64,000 nt of DNA, taken from positions 54,969,905-55,033,904 of the forward strand of contig NC_133121.1 in the NCBI RefSeq assembly GCF_033568475.1, in the 5' to 3' direction. The notes under the pieces were generated by a model. That model was not told where the DNA came from and did not search any database. It saw only the letters and a program-made list of their open reading frames with translations. A program made the position numbers and the translations under genes. How positions within the stretch are numbered: the first letter of the stretch is position 1; the number at the start of each line of letters is the position of its first letter. Positions 1 to 13,853 of this stretch are shown piece by piece. Origin of the DNA: Henckelia pumila (taxonomy: Eukaryota; Streptophyta; Magnoliopsida; Lamiales; Gesneriaceae).

Positions 1-1417
1 TTTCTTGAGAAGAAATGCAATAATTATACTCGCTGATTTCTTTAATTGTAAAATTTTATTGATACATCCGAAAATTTGCCTGAATTTGTGCATAAATAAA
101 AAAAAGTATAAAAAGAAAATGAAGATTCCTTAAAAAAACAATAGAAGACAAAGAGCAATTTAACATGGTAGATGGGAAAATATTTAAAATTCTAATTAAA
201 ATTGCTTGCAAAATTTAAACACAAACAAAATTAATTAGAGTTACGGTAATGTTAATGGCAGTGAATTTACATTTTCTTGGATTTTTGATACAAACAAAAA
301 AAAAATTATTCATTTAGGATTGAAAATTTATATCCCATTAATATAAAGTTTTTTTTTTATTACAAATCTTTGATGCTGAAGCATCTACTGTTGATTAAAA
401 AAATCTACTCTAATATTAACATAAACTTTTCAATTAAAAATTTCAAAAAAATCTCAACTCTAAGATTTAAGTTTCAATCACAAGAAATTATTCAAAAAAT
501 ACAAAAAAAATACTTGAAATGTAAGAAAATATATCAAATATCAAAATTGGAGTGCAATTATAAATTTTTAGATTATAAATATAATTCTCCTCTTGCTCGA
601 ATATGTGATTCTAAATTAAACTTTTTAGTGTTCTAAATAATTTTCACATTAAAGTTTTACACAAAAACTCCTAGCTATAAGACTGTCTTACGAATTTAAT
701 TTTATGAGATGATCATCTCCAACCTGACTCATGAAAATATATTATTTTTTATGTTCAAAATGTTACTTTTTATTGATGGTACGAACATAGTCGTCGATCA
801 GTCTCACATAATATCACCTCAAAGTTTTTTTTTCTTTTTCTGTTCCGTCTTCTATAATAATTTTCAAAATGAATAAAATGACGACACGAGAAAGAAAAGG
901 TCTACTAAACGTTTTATTTGTACTTTTTTTAGACGCGGTCATAAGGTCGATGAGTCAATGCTCGTCCACATGTATCACTTTTGGGGGTTTAGTTCAACTT
1001 TTGGATTGATGTGGAGAAACATACACATTTTTTCCAAAGAGCATTTATTTTCATTTTAAATTTTGTTACGTGCGTCTACCACACGTTTATGATATGATCG
1101 TATAAGTGTATAACATGGTTCGGGGATGTGGTATTTCTGTAATTCTTATGTCAGTATTTTTCGATATCACATTAAATATTTTGTCATGTGACAGTAAATC
1201 ATAAGCACTACGCCCAATTTGGACTAGAAGCCAAAAAATTAAAATTTTGCACTAAAATTATACTTTAAATATTTAATTAGTGTACCACACGCCATGCGTG
1301 TGTCATACAACAAATGAATTCTCCGCCACTGGTCGCACGAGAGTCGTTATGAGTTGCAATCGATTTATAATATGAAAAAAAGTCACTCACTAATTAATAA
1401 TATTTTTATTAATCATA
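1..1417. other. AT-rich intergenic DNA, no gene seen
   Basis: Very AT-rich with many homopolymer A and T runs. The one frame of 88 codons (370-636) has low-complexity Lys/Ile/Asn composition and matches no family I recognise, so I treat it as chance. Around 680-820 there is a diverged stretch with 'gtctta' and 'gtctcac' near its two ends, which may be an old dispersed repeat, but I cannot set its borders. Confidence 0.6.
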
Positions 1418-1426
1418 ATAAAAGTT

Positions 1427-1739
1427 GGAAAAACTGCAATTTTGGTCCTTTATGTTTGTCACTTTGCGATTTTGGTGTTCTATGTTTTCATATTTCAGTT
1501 TTAGTCATGTATGTTTTGATTTTTGGCAATTTCAGTCTTTTTTATTCGAAAATGCTTACGTGACACTATACACATCAGATCCGCATCAGCACTGCATTGG
1601 TGCCACATCAGCGCCACATCAGAAAAAGGACTAAAATTGCCAAAAAAATAAAGATAGCGGACTAAAACTGAAATCTGAGAATATAGAGGACCAAAATCGC
1701 AAAGTGGCAAACATACAGGATTAAAAAAGTAATTTTTTC
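1427..1739. mobile_element. Mutator-type MITE, copy 1
   Basis: A 313-bp foldback element. The left end starts GGAAAAACTGCAATTTTGG and the right end is its inverted counterpart, with long imperfect terminal inverted repeats of more than 60 bp that contain the core GTCACTTTGCGATTTTGG. It is flanked by a perfect 9-bp direct repeat ATAAAAGTT at 1418-1426 and 1740-1748. Long inverted repeats plus a 9-bp target duplication are hallmarks of the Mutator superfamily. It has no coding capacity. Three more copies lie at 14867, 27143 and 30259. Confidence 0.88.
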
Positions 1740-2061
1740 ATAAAAGTTTAACCGATAATTTTAGCAAATTAATTAGGGTAAATATTTTTTACTTTTTAGC
1801 ATATTCTATTATGTACAATGAAAGTTCACGTTATCTTTAGAATTAATTACAAAATTATTTCAAATGCACTGGATAGTTTTATTCAAATATAACATATAAC
1901 CATGTGTAATTTTCATGGTATATATAACAATTTTTCTGAGACAAGAGGCGTGTCAATTAAATACTTACAAAATATTTATGAACTTCAGCAGCCTCTCCTA
2001 ATAATTATTATAGAGTTGAAGGAGGCAAGCAAATTTTAGAGAGCTATGATTTCACAGACTA

Positions 2062-3537
2062 TGTAGTGACCCTGCATGGTATCACCTACTAACTGGCAAC
2101 TAATAGCATGCATTAAACTTAATACAGCAAAATAACATAACAGAGTAAAACGTGCGGAAACATAACCATAATTTACATATCAGCTTAGTAATAAAATCCA
2201 GGCTTAAATCTGTAGTGATACAACCATATCGAAATTCTTAAAAGTAAACATTATACAGCTATATCGAATCCTGCTGCATAAAAAAAACTCCTCAAGGCTC
2301 CTGCTCCCTAGTCCTGCCTTGAACTACCAGCTCCGTCCATCCTACGACCTGCCCCAGGGAATAGGGTGTCCAAGATAACAACTAGGACGTGAGCGCTAAC
2401 GCCCAGTAAATAGACATGAGTAAACATACGTATATAATGCATGCAACATGATGACTGGTAAAGGGTCATCCGAAAAGTCATGCTCAGTACCGGCGCCACA
2501 TGAGTGCTGCCACCGCACGGATCAACCTCTGGGTACAACCACACTCGTCTAGTACACCAGAGTAGACAGACATAAATGCTCCCGCCGTCGCGGTACCCTC
2601 AGTGATAGACTATCGAGTATAGAGCTGAGCGGCTCTATAGTCAGGTATAACAAGGTATAGGCTCAACGTGTATATGCACATGACATATGAATATGAAAAA
2701 CGGTAAATCATATATCATGCCACATAATAATGCCAAATAAATGCAACATATAAACATGTATACTCGCTGGCAATCTCAGTCAATGTGTACGTACTTAACA
2801 CCGAAGTCTGAATAAGCTGGAAAAAGACAACCCCTACCTGTCCTAGGTCTCCCGACCTGACCTGGTCTCAAGCTTGACCCGAACTGGTCTCTTGGTCCGA
2901 CCCCGAGCTCTTCCTTCCCGAGCTATTCCTTCCCGAGCTATTCCTTCCCGAATTCCCGAGCTACTCTTTCTCGTGCTAAGATATGAAGTGAGATGGAAGT
3001 GATGTGTAAAATAACTGAATCCCCAGCTCCTATTTATAGACAAATATTTGGGGTGATCGGGATTCTTGAGCTGACGTCGAGACGTCCGAGCTCCTATAAG
3101 CACGCCACGTATCAGATGCTTGAGCTGAGTCACTACCATTATTGACAGCTCATGCTTAGGCGCCAACTGTCATTCATGCAAGCGTCCACACACCTGCCTG
3201 CCTGTCCTGGAGGGTTTGGGCTTCCCTAATAGCAGTTCGGGATTCCCTAGCAGCAGGTCGGGATTCCTTAATAGCAGGTCGGGATTCCCTAGCAGCTTTT
3301 CAAACTTCCTTAGTAACGAAATTCCCTAACAGACTAACAGCAGAATTCCCTAGCCGTAGAATCCCTAGCTGTATAATTCCTAGCTGCTCATGTTTCCCTA
3401 GCTGCTCATATTCCTTAGCTGCTCATGTTTCCCTAGCTGCTCATATTCCCTAGCTGCTCATCAGTTCAGCAGTTTAGACTAGACCCTTAATCATGATTAT
3501 CATATTATTATCTTAAAATGAATTCTGGGTTACTACA
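2062..3537 (-). repeat. 3' LTR of element F
   Basis: A 1476-bp LTR, nearly identical to the copy at 8219-9717. It carries a TATA-like ctatttatag at about 3030-3039 (read on the minus strand), a run of short 'cccgagctattcctt' repeats at about 2920-2960, and a 'ccctagctgctcat' minisatellite at about 3370-3465. Both repeat runs differ in copy number from the other LTR. Confidence 0.95.
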
Positions 3538-6500
3538 TTCTCCCCACCTTTAGATATTTCGTCCGCGAAATAAAATCTAAAGACAAATTAAGATAACAAT
3601 ATGAAACAGAAAACCATGTTTTATTACAACAACGGTAATTACATCTTTACATGGTACTTAAAAGTACAAAGCAAACAACTCAGGATATTCTGCTCGCATA
3701 TAGCTCTCGGTTTCCCAAGTTGCTTCCTCAACGCCTCGGCGTTGCCACTGTACCATCACAAGTGGTATAGTCTTGTTTCAAAGAACTTTCTCCTTCCTGT
3801 TTAGAATACGGAGTGGTCGTTCAACATACGACAGATCTGGCTCTAGCTGAACTTCAGAAGACTGAATCACATGTGATTCATCAGCTATGTACTGTCAAAG
3901 TAACGACACATGAAAAACATTATGTATACTGGAAAGAGATGGCGGTAACGCCAAACGATAAGCAACATCTCCGATCTTCTCCAGTATCTGGAAAGGTCCA
4001 ATGAAACGAGGTGACAACTTGCCTTTCACACCGAATCTCATCACCTTCCTGAAAGGTGATACTCGCAAGAACACATATTCACCAGGTTCAAACTGCAATG
4101 GCCTGCGATGAATATTAGCATAACTGGCTTGTCTATCTTGAGCAGTTTTGATTCTCCGCTTGATCAAATCTACCTTGTCTACAATCTGCTGCACCAACTC
4201 AGGACCCTCGACTTGTCGTTCTCCTACTTCATTCCAAAATAACGGAGTACGACACCGTTGACCATACAATGCCTCGAAAGATGCCATATCAATACTACGA
4301 TGATAACTATTATTGTAAGCAAATTCGATCAAGGTAACTGATCCTGCCAAGATAAACCAAAGTCCATGACAGAAGAACGTAGCATATCCTCCAACGTACG
4401 AATCGTCCGTTCTGACTGCCCGTCAGTCTCCGGATGATATGCAGTACTTAAACTCAGAGTGGTACCCAACGCCTGCTGAAAACTACCCCAGAAACGTGAG
4501 GTAAATCGTGGGTCTCTATCACTGACTATGCTCACTGGAATTCCATGCAATCGTACTATCTCCTGGACATATAAGCGTGCCATGCGATCATAAGAATACT
4601 CCTGGTTGTAAGGAATGAAATGTGCTGATTTTGTCATACGGTCAACAACGACCCAGATAGCATCACACTGACGTGACGTCATAGGCAAGTGGGTGACAAA
4701 ATCCATAGTTACGTGCTCCCACTTCCATTCGGGAATCTCAAGATTCTGCAGTAATCCACCTGATCGTCGGTGTTCAGCCTTGACCTGTTGACAAACCAAA
4801 CATCTTGAAACAAATTGATATACACTTCGCTTCATCCCTTTCCACCAGAATCTAGTTCGCAAGTCCTTATTCATTTTCATACTTCCAGGATGAACAGATA
4901 ATCGACTCCTGTGAGCTTGAGAAAGAATATCATTCCTGAGCTCCGCAACATTAGGTACAACCACTCGATTAGATAGGCACAATAAACCATCTGCCTGAAA
5001 ATGGAATCCAGATGTATTAACTCCATTGGCCATACGTGCCAAACGCTGAGTCTTAACATCAGATATATGAGCATCTCTGATCCGAGAATACAATGCTGGC
5101 TCAGATAGAATAGTATACAAACGAATCCCATTCCTCCCTTTCTTGTGCTTGAGCGTAAAACTCAATGAACAGCACTCTTGAATCATATGAGATATTTCAT
5201 TAGTCTGAAGTGCAGAAAGTTTCACCTGCCGACTCAAGGCATCAGCAGTAAGATTGGCAGAACCTGGATGATATTTGATTTCACAATCATAATCCTTCAG
5301 AAGATCCATCCAGCGTCTCTGTCGCATATTCAACTCTGCCTGAGTGAATAAATACTTCAAACTCTTGTGATCCGTAAATATCTCAAATTTCTCACCATAA
5401 AGATAATGCCTCCAAATCTTGAGCGCAAATACAATGGCGGCCAACTCGAGATCATGCACTGGATAGTTAGTCTCATGCGTCTTCAACTGTCGAGAAGCAT
5501 AGGCAATAACATGTCTATGCTGTGTCACAACACATCCTAACCCCTGACCAGAGGCATCGGCATAGACAACATAACCTCCTGATCCAGAAGGTAGAGCTAG
5601 CACAGGTGCAGTAGTAAGACGTCTACGCAGCTCGTGAAATGACTCCTCACAATCCGAGGACCATATGAAGGCAACATATTTCCGTGTAAGCTGTGTCAAA
5701 GGTCTGGCCAACTGTGCAAAATTCTCGATGAACCGACGGTAATATCCCGCTAGACCCAAGAAACTACGAATCTCAGCAACCGTCGTCGAACAAGACCAGT
5801 TCAGCACTGCCTCTATCTTACTAGGATCAACAGATATTCCTTCACTAGAAATCACATGACCGAGAAACACTACCCGATCAAGCCAAAATTCACACTTGCT
5901 CAATTTTGCATACAGCTGCTTATCTCGTAACGTCTGTAAAATAATCCTCAAATGCTGTGCATGCTCATCCTTGTCATGAGAATAGACAAGAATATCATCA
6001 ATGAAGACGATGACAAATCTATCCAGATATTCTTGAAATACCTGATTCATCAGATTCATAAAGACTGCCGGTGCATTCGTCAAACCGAATGGCATCACCA
6101 GAAATTCATAATGTCCGTATCTGGTCCTAAAAGCAGTCATAGAAATATCTGAGTCTCGTACCCGCATCTGGTGGTATCCCGATCTCAGATCTATCTTAGA
6201 ATAGATAGAAGTACCTTGTAGTTGATCGAACAGATCATCAATCCACGGCAAAGAATACTTATTCTTGATGGTGACACGATTCAACTGCCTGTAATCAATA
6301 CACAGTCGCATCGATCCATCCTTCTTCTTGACAAATAACACAGGTGCTCCCCACGGAGAAACACTCGAACGAATATATCCCTTATCAAGCAGATCCTGTA
6401 ACTGCTGTTTCAATTCCCTCATTTATGACGGTGCCAGACGATAAGGTGCTCGGGATATAGGTGTAGTTCCTGGTACTAGATCAATACCAAATTCAACCTC

Positions 6501-8218
6501 TCGAACCGGAGGAAAACCAGGAATCTCATCAGGGAATACGTCAGGAAACTCGCTGACAACCGGTAGCTGATCAATACCCGAACTACTCGCAGACATATCA
6601 AATACATAGATGAGGTAGCCCTCCCCACCTGACTCCAAGACATGACATGCCTTCAGAGCCGAAACAAGTGGCATCGGAGGTCGCGCACTCTCACCATAAA
6701 AGTACCAACTATCACCCTCAACAGGATGAAACTGTACCAGACGCTGATAACAATCCACAGTAGCGTGATACAAAGTCAGCATATCTATTCCCAAAATACA
6801 GTCAAAATCTGGCATCGCTAATATCATCAAATTAGCCGCTAACACATTACCCTCAAACTCCAGAAGGCAACCCATCACTAGACGCTTAGTTACTATCTCT
6901 TGCTCCAACGGAGTAGATACAACTAAATCCATATCTAATGATACATAAGGTAATCTATGTCTCTTAACAAAGCGACTAGAAATAAAGAAATGCGATGCTC
7001 TAGTATCAATTAATACAAGTACAGGAATACCACATAACAGAAAGGTACATGCCAACATGCGATCGCTTCCCTCAGTAGCCTGCTCCTGAGACAGAGCAAA
7101 CACCTGCCCTTGAGTCTGGGGACGATAACCAGAAGAACTCTTTGGTGCTGGCTGCTGACGTGGAACAATAGAAGCCTGAGATCCAACCTGTGATCCCGAT
7201 CCACTAGCAGAACCCATGCGCTGAGGACAATCTCTCCGCAGATGTCCCTACTGCCCACAAATATAACAAGCCCCAGTAGCCCTCCGACATGAAGCAGCAG
7301 GATGCTTCCCTCCACAATGGCTACAAAATTCGTCCTTCTTCTTCTTCTTCCCAAAACGGAACATACCTCGTGAACCACGAGATCCAGATGAAGTAGGAGT
7401 AGAAGAAGACGTAGGTCCAGATTGCACAACAGATTGAGCTCGAGGCTCAAAAGATCCACTAGGCTGTGCTGGCATCATCAACTGTGCTCGCCTGTTGCTA
7501 GTTTCCACAAGACGGCAACGGTTCACCAAAGTCTCAAAAGATACCGGGTCATCACAGACGACAACCTGAGAGTAGATATCTTGGTTCAAACCTTGTAGAA
7601 AGATATCATACTTCGACGCATCACTCTTATTGATATGAGGACTGAAAGGTAGCAGATCAAGAAATCGTTGCTGATATTGATCAATAGTCATTGATCCTTG
7701 CCTCAGAGTAAGCAACTTCATAGATCGTGCTTGGCGAACAGCCGGAGGAAAATACATTTTCTGGAACTGCTCACAAAAATCTCCCCAAGTCACCTGTCCT
7801 TTCTCAGTACGTGTCTGAGCAGCTTTGGCATCCCACCAAAAACGTGCTCGATCCTCTAGAACGAATTCTAGAACTTCCAGCTTCTGATCCTCAGTACAAT
7901 CGAAAGCACGAAAAGTACTCTCGAGTTTAGACATCCAACTCCTCGCCTGTTCAGGATTCTCGCCTCCCACCAAGGGTTTTGGTCCTACCTGAATGAACTT
8001 ATTAATAGTATAGCGACGTCTACCCTCATGAGAACGATGTCGATCATCCTGATGATGATGGCGACGATGATGATGACCACCTCCCTGGCCAACACTACCG
8101 TGACTCTCGTCAGCTATATCCTGAAAAGAATTGCACATTAAAATCCCAATGCGCAAGAATTACTAGACTAAATCCCAAGTACTAATCCTAAATTCTATGC
8201 ATGCTCTGATACCAAAAA

Positions 8219-9717
8219 TGTAGTGACCCTGCATGGTATCACCTACTAACTGGCAACTAATAGCATGCATTAAACTTAATACAGCAAAAGAACTTAACAG
8301 AGTAAAACGTGCGGAAACATAACCATAATTTACATATCAGCTTAGTAATAAAATCCAGGCTTAAATCTGTAGTGATATAACCATATCAAAATTCTTAAAA
8401 GTAAACATTATACAGCTATATCAAATCCTGCTGCATAAAAAAAACTCCTCAAGGCTCCTGCACCCTAGTCCTGCCTTGAACTACCAGTTTCGTCCATCCT
8501 GCGACCTGCCCCAGGGAATAGGGTGTCCAAGATAACAACTAGGACGTGAGCGCTAACGCCCAGTACATAGACATGAGTAAACATATGTATATAATGCATG
8601 CAACATGATGACTGGAAAAGGGTCATCCGAAAAGTCATGCTCAGTACCGGCGCCACATGAGTGCTGCCACCGCACGGATCAACCTCTGGGTGCAACCACA
8701 CTCGTCTAGTACACCAGAGTAGACAGACATAAATGCCCCCGCCGTGGCATTACCCTCAGTGATAGACTATCGAGTATAGAGATGAGCGGCTCTATAGTCA
8801 GGTATAACAAGGTATAGGCTCAACGTGTATATGCACATGACATATGAATATGAAAAATGGTAAATCATATATCATGTCATATAATAATGCCAAATAAATG
8901 CAACATATAAACATGTATACTCGCTGGCAATCTCAGTCAATGTGTACGTACTTAACACCGAAGTCTGAATAAGCTGGAAAAAGACAACCCCTAGTTGTCC
9001 TAGGTCAACTCCCGAGCTGACCTGGTCTCAAGCTTGACCCAAACTGGTCTCTTGGTCCGACCCCGAGCTCTTCCTTCCCGAGCTATTCCTTCCCGAATTC
9101 CCGAGATACTCTTTCCCGAGCTAAGATATGAAGTGAGATGGAAGTGATGTCTAAAATAACTGAATCCCTAGCTCCTATTTATAGACAAATATTTGGGGTG
9201 ATCGGGATTCTTGAACTGACGTCGAGACGTCCGAGCTCCTATAAGCACGCCACGTATCAGATGCTTGAGCTGAGTCACTACCATTATTGACAGCTCATGC
9301 TTAGGCGCCAACTGTCATTCATGCAAGCGTCCACACACCTGCCTGCCTGTCCTGGAGGGTTCGGGCTTCCCTAATAGCAGTTCGGGATTCCCTAGAAGCA
9401 GGTCAGGATTCCTTAATAGCAGGTCGGGATTCCCTAGCAGCTTTTCAAACTTCCTTAGTAACGAAATTCCCTAACAGACTAACAGCAGAATTCCCTAGCC
9501 GTAGAATCCCTAGCTGTATAATCCCTAGCTGCTCATGTTTCCCTAGCTGCTCATATTCCCTAGCTGCTCATGTTTCCCTAGCTGCTCATATTCCCTAGCT
9601 GCTCATGTTTCCCTAGCTGCTCATATTCCCTAGCTGCTCATCAGTTCAGCAGTTTAGACTAGACCCTTAATCATGATTATCATATTATTATCTTAAAATG
9701 AAATCTGGGTTACTACA
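8219..9717 (-). repeat. 5' LTR of element F
   Basis: A 1499-bp LTR paired with 2062-3537. It differs by scattered substitutions, one fewer 'cccgagctattcctt' unit and more 'ccctagctgctcat' units (about 9520-9640). The primer-binding site follows directly on the minus strand. Confidence 0.95.
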
Positions 9718-9734
9718 GACTAGATGGCCGCTCT

Positions 9735-11757
9735 TGTTAAGAAGCGAATTTGAGATCTCTAATCTCCTCAAGAATGAAGATGGAAAGCAGAGAAGAAGAA
9801 GATTTCAGAGAGAGATATTGGTCATGTTTCTTATTGAATGCCCACAATTACAAGTCTTTTTCTATTTATACAGTCAAGCAATTAAATTTTGCTATAACCG
9901 TCTACCAACTACTCTAACAAACTAACTATTATAACAATCTCGTATCATTACATTCTCCCTTAGAAACACCTTGTCCTCAAGGTGGAAGTCGGAGTATATG
10001 CTTAGTCACAAGCTTCTGTCAATGATAAGTCATTGAACCAATATTTGAGTGATGCATATATGTCCTTTGGATTCTCTTCTCTTATGTCGGTACTCCTTGT
10101 CTTATTATTACCCACCCCATGAAAAAACACCTTGCCCTCAAGGGGGAACTGATCAAAAAGTCGTTGACTGCCGCCAAGAATCGATATCTTCCTTCCTTCT
10201 TTTTTTTTCATCTTACGACCACTGTATCTTCTAATTAAGTCGACTGTGAAGTGAACACTACTTCTATATGAAATTATCATTTTAATTGATTGAATTCTAT
10301 GTATCCTTGAGTTCTGCTCTTGAATATGGGTATTTCTGAATCGATGAGCAGACCTTGTTCTATGAAATTCAAAAATAAAATCTGTCTTCACCAGCCACGT
10401 TACACCCTCCAATTTACCTTTTTTACCTGCTTCTGCAACTCTGACGTGATTCATGGCAAGCAAAATCGCAGCACTTCCTTCATCTTGCGGCCACTCCTGT
10501 GCAGCAACTTCCATTGTCACACTTTGCACCATGGATGACTTTTTCCCGCTGGTTGAATTTTTTCCAAAATCAATATATAGAAACAACATCATATATATGG
10601 AGGATAAAGTCCCGAGTTATCGCCAATTGAATGAATGTCGTCGAAGTCGAGTACCTTCACCACATCTCGAAACTCAATCTGACTCAGGATCTTCTGATGA
10701 GAATTAGTACCAAAAAAACAGTAGGATTCCCGCATGATTTCAGTACAACCCTATCCTTGTCAATCGTGCCCATTTCTCTTGGTGACTGAATTTTTGCAGG
10801 GATTGTAGGGGACGGTGGTGGAAGAGCAGAAAAGGGGAGGTTTCTCGGCTGCTTAACATCAATAAACTTGTTGGGCAATTCATCAAGCATATGGTGGAAC
10901 TCTATTGATGAACCAGGTTGCATCACTTCACTTAATATACCAAAAGAATCCACATTGTCTGATACATCAAATTGCTTTTATAAAGCCAACAAAAAGCCAT
11001 TTCAACAAAGGAAGAACTGAATTTTATGCATCTCTTCATACCAAACTAGTGCATCACCATCCAAATAAAAAAACAGCAATCATTAGGCGTTGTGGATTCG
11101 GAGTGTTATAAAAATCAAAATACCGTTGAATGGATGAAATCCATGCCCTAGAAATCTCGTCGGAGAATCGCGGTGCCACCAACCACATCGATTTGGGATG
11201 ATTTGAAGAATCTGAATAGGAGTGATTCCACGGTGGGTGGGAATGAGGGCTGGCATACGCAGAAGATTGAATCGCCACTGGTTGCCGTGGTGGCCAGTGA
11301 GTAAATTGCTCAACCGGGATTTTCGATTTCTGTAACCCAATTTTGTAGTCCATCTTTGAAGTAGTGACCGATTCAATGCTCCTATGATGTTTTTGGATCA
11401 ATAATTTGGAATTTTCATGTAGGATTGTGAGTTTGGATAGAATTTCATCTAATGTTGCACCCTCATCCATGATAATTCGCTCACGATTTTCACGGGAATG
11501 CAGCAACAATCTCAGAAGTATGAGATGAAAAGCCACGAGAGCACCAAATGTTAAGAAGAGAATTTGAGATCGCTAATCTCCTCAAGAATGAAGATTGAAA
11601 GCAGAGAAGAAGATATCAGGGAGAGATATTGGTCATGTTTCTTATTGAATGCCCACAATTACAAGTCTTTTTCTATTATACAATCAAGCAGTTAACTTTT
11701 GCTATAATTGTCTACCAACTACTCTAACAAACTAACTATTATAACAATCTAGTATCA
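9735..11757 (-). mobile_element. Element A: gag-only LTR retrotransposon
   Basis: A non-autonomous LTR element of 2.0 kb on the minus strand. Its LTRs are 9735-9947 and 11549-11757 (about 210 bp, TGATAC(G/T)AG to TTAACA on the minus strand). Next to the 5' LTR is 'tttggtgctctcg', the likely primer site. The polypurine side reads 'ccttgaggacaaggtg' and then 'gggagaatgtaa'. The interior carries only a decayed gag-like region, with the family signature MDEG.TLD.ILSKLT and PRFS.E.SRAWISSIQRYF. No protease, reverse transcriptase or integrase is seen. It has several breaks. It belongs to the same family as element B in CRK-2, inserted in the opposite orientation. It sits in the signal-peptide exon of CRK-1. 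The flanking 5-mers (gctct and gcttg) match only partly, so a target duplication is not proven. Confidence 0.85.
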
Positions 11758-13853
11758 GCTTGCCTCCATTTTCTTAACTCTTGCAAATCTTTTGGCCTCC
11801 GCCGCAGCACAATATAACTGCATAAACAACGGCAATTACACCAATTATAGCACGTACAAGGCTAATATGGAAACACTCTTCTCCTCCCTCCCTACAAACA
11901 TCGATATCAATGGATTCTACAACGCCTCCCCGGATACAGTCTATGCAGAGGGGACATACAGCCAGAAGAATGCCATAGCTGTATCCAAAATGCGACTGCG
12001 GAATTAGTAAAATCGTGTCCAAATTACAAGCAAGCCGTCCGAGGAATGAACTCTACTTGGTGCGGTACTCTAATGAATCTATGTTCGGGATGTTGAATAC
12101 GTTTTCGGCAGAGTACTGGTGGAGTGAAACGAATGCCTCGAGTTCTGGAAAGTTTTTGGCGAGCCTACTGGACGATCTTCACAGGCAAGCTGCTAATGGT
12201 GGTTCTCTGAGGAAAGTGGCTACTGGGAATAGAAGCTCTGTAAATTTTCTGATTATTTTCTCCTAGCTTGGTTAATTCAGTGTACCCCTGATTTGTCTCC
12301 GAATAATTGCACTAGTTGTTTAATTGTGGCTGCTTTGAATATTCCAACATATTGCAACAATTGCATAAGGTGTAGAGTACTGTGGCCTAGCTGCAATCTT
12401 CGTTATAAGATATGCCCTTTTACAATGAAACCAGGCTTCATGAATTATACAGGCGCTTGCAACGCTGCCAACGCCGCCACTGCGCCCGCCACAGATGCCA
12501 CCACCAGGTTTAGCTGGCAACTCCAGGTAAGAGATGATATTATGTACTCTTGGGCCTTTATAGTACTAAATCAAGATTCTAGCTAGAATCATATTGATAA
12601 TTTCTCTGTTTACTTCGATCTTTGATCTTTTGATCTATCGTTTCTACTAAGCACGTCAAGATGAATTACATATATATTTCTTCAGATTTAAAATTGTACA
12701 TAAAAAACATGATTTGTGCAATGGATTGGCGAAAAGTTATGGTCTGATGTTTACTGAAAATGAAACGTAATCAAGAGTACGTATACAAGAAACAATTAAC
12801 ATATATTAAAAACTTCAATTATTTTGGAATAGGAAAATAATTCAAATCCGTGATGATATTTTGCAGGGAAAAAGATTCTGACAATCGAATTGTGATCTTC
12901 GTTTCTGTTTCTGCTGGTTTGGGTCTAATAGCATCTGTATTTGCTAGTATCCTGCTGATAAAGAGACATAAAAAGAATCCAACAGATGAACTTGATCATC
13001 AGCGTAAGTTATTATCGCATCTTTTGACCAACAAAATTTTCGGGCTTTAGCAGCAATTTCACTAAAACTTCCTCTTTTAATTTGAAGCTGAACGTGACAT
13101 TAACGTAGCTGAATCTCTACAATATGATTTTTCCATAATCAAAGCTTCTACTGATGATTTCTCATTTGCTAGAAAGTTGGGGCTAGGTGGATTTGGTGTC
13201 ATTTATAAGGTAACTCAGTATATTGGTTCCATTTAAAACGTTTTGTATTGTGTTACATATATAGATATATGAAATATTTGTGATAACATAGATAGGGAGT
13301 AGCTAGGGACTGATTAATGGTAATACTTGATAGGGGAAACTTTTGAATGGACTAGACATCGCTGTAAAAAGATTATCCTTGGATTCTGGGCAAGGTGACA
13401 TGGAATTTAAAAATGAAGTCTTTTTAGCGTCCAAGCTACAACACAAGAATCTCGTCAGACTCTTGGGTTTTTCCATGGAAGGCAAGAAAAGGCTTCTCGT
13501 CTATGAACTCGTCAAGAATAGAAGCCTTGACAAATTTCTATTCCGTAATAATATTTCAATGTCCTTTTTACTTCAGTTCATGGTAATTATTGTTTGTGGC
13601 TATACATATAGCTCAAGAAATTTATGCATGTACTTGAGTATACAGACCCTATCGTCAAGATCATATGGGTGATTTCCAAGGGACTTCTATATCTGCACGA
13701 AAAATCCCGACTTAAAATAATTCATCGTGATCTCAAAGCTAGCAATATACTTTTAGATGAAGATATGAACCCCAAGATTGCAGACTTTGGCATGGCAAGG
13801 TTATTTGCTGTGGATGAAACTCAATCCAATACTAACAAAATTGTGGGAACTAG

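Larger units (their letters stand above)
2062..9717 (-). mobile_element. Element F: Ty3/Gypsy LTR retrotransposon (Tekay/Del type)
   Basis: A 7.66-kb element reading on the minus strand, with an LTR at each end and a perfect 5-bp target duplication GACTA (2057-2061 and 9718-9722). The LTRs run TGTAGTAACCC to GGGTCACTACA. The primer-binding site TGGTATCAGAGC (initiator-Met tRNA type) lies next to the 5' LTR at about 8205-8216. The polypurine tract is next to the 3' LTR at about 3538-3555. Parts in minus-strand order: gag with a zinc-knuckle region (about 8.1-7.2 kb), protease (7.2-6.4), reverse transcriptase with FIDDILVYS (6.4-5.7), RNase H (5.7-5.2), integrase (5.2-4.3) and a C-terminal region in the place of a chromodomain (4.3-3.9). 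It looks nearly whole with roughly three breaks. The two LTRs are highly similar, so the insertion is fairly young. It lies in the first exon of CRK-1. Confidence 0.95.
2046..13853 (+). pseudogene. CRK-1: DUF26 receptor-like kinase, split and 3'-truncated
   Basis: A cysteine-rich receptor-like kinase relic. The start codon at 2046 lies in the context 'agagagctATGATTTC', nearly the same as CRK-3 at 23411. The reading is then interrupted by elements F and A and resumes at 11758 with the rest of the signal peptide. Exon 1 (11758-12526) holds two Gnk2/DUF26 domains. The first has lost the stretch around its C-X8-C-X2-C motif, and the frame shifts near 11950-12010 and again near 12260. Exon 2 (12867-13003) encodes the membrane helix. 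Exon 3 (13088-13209) holds the Gly-rich loop. Exon 4 (13334-13544) holds the Lys of AVKRL. Exon 5 (13646-13853) holds [14 protein letters not shown] and ADFG, with 10 codons missing near its start. Exons 6 and 7, present in CRK-2 and CRK-3, are absent. The exon borders follow the paralogues. It cannot make a working receptor. Confidence 0.88.

Noticed and set aside
370-636. Open frame of 88 codons near the left edge
   Set aside because: Low-complexity composition in very AT-rich DNA, no family resemblance, no splice or start context.
10002-11536. Minus-strand frames here as host genes
   Set aside because: They match the interior of element B in the same order and lie between matching LTRs, so they belong to element A.
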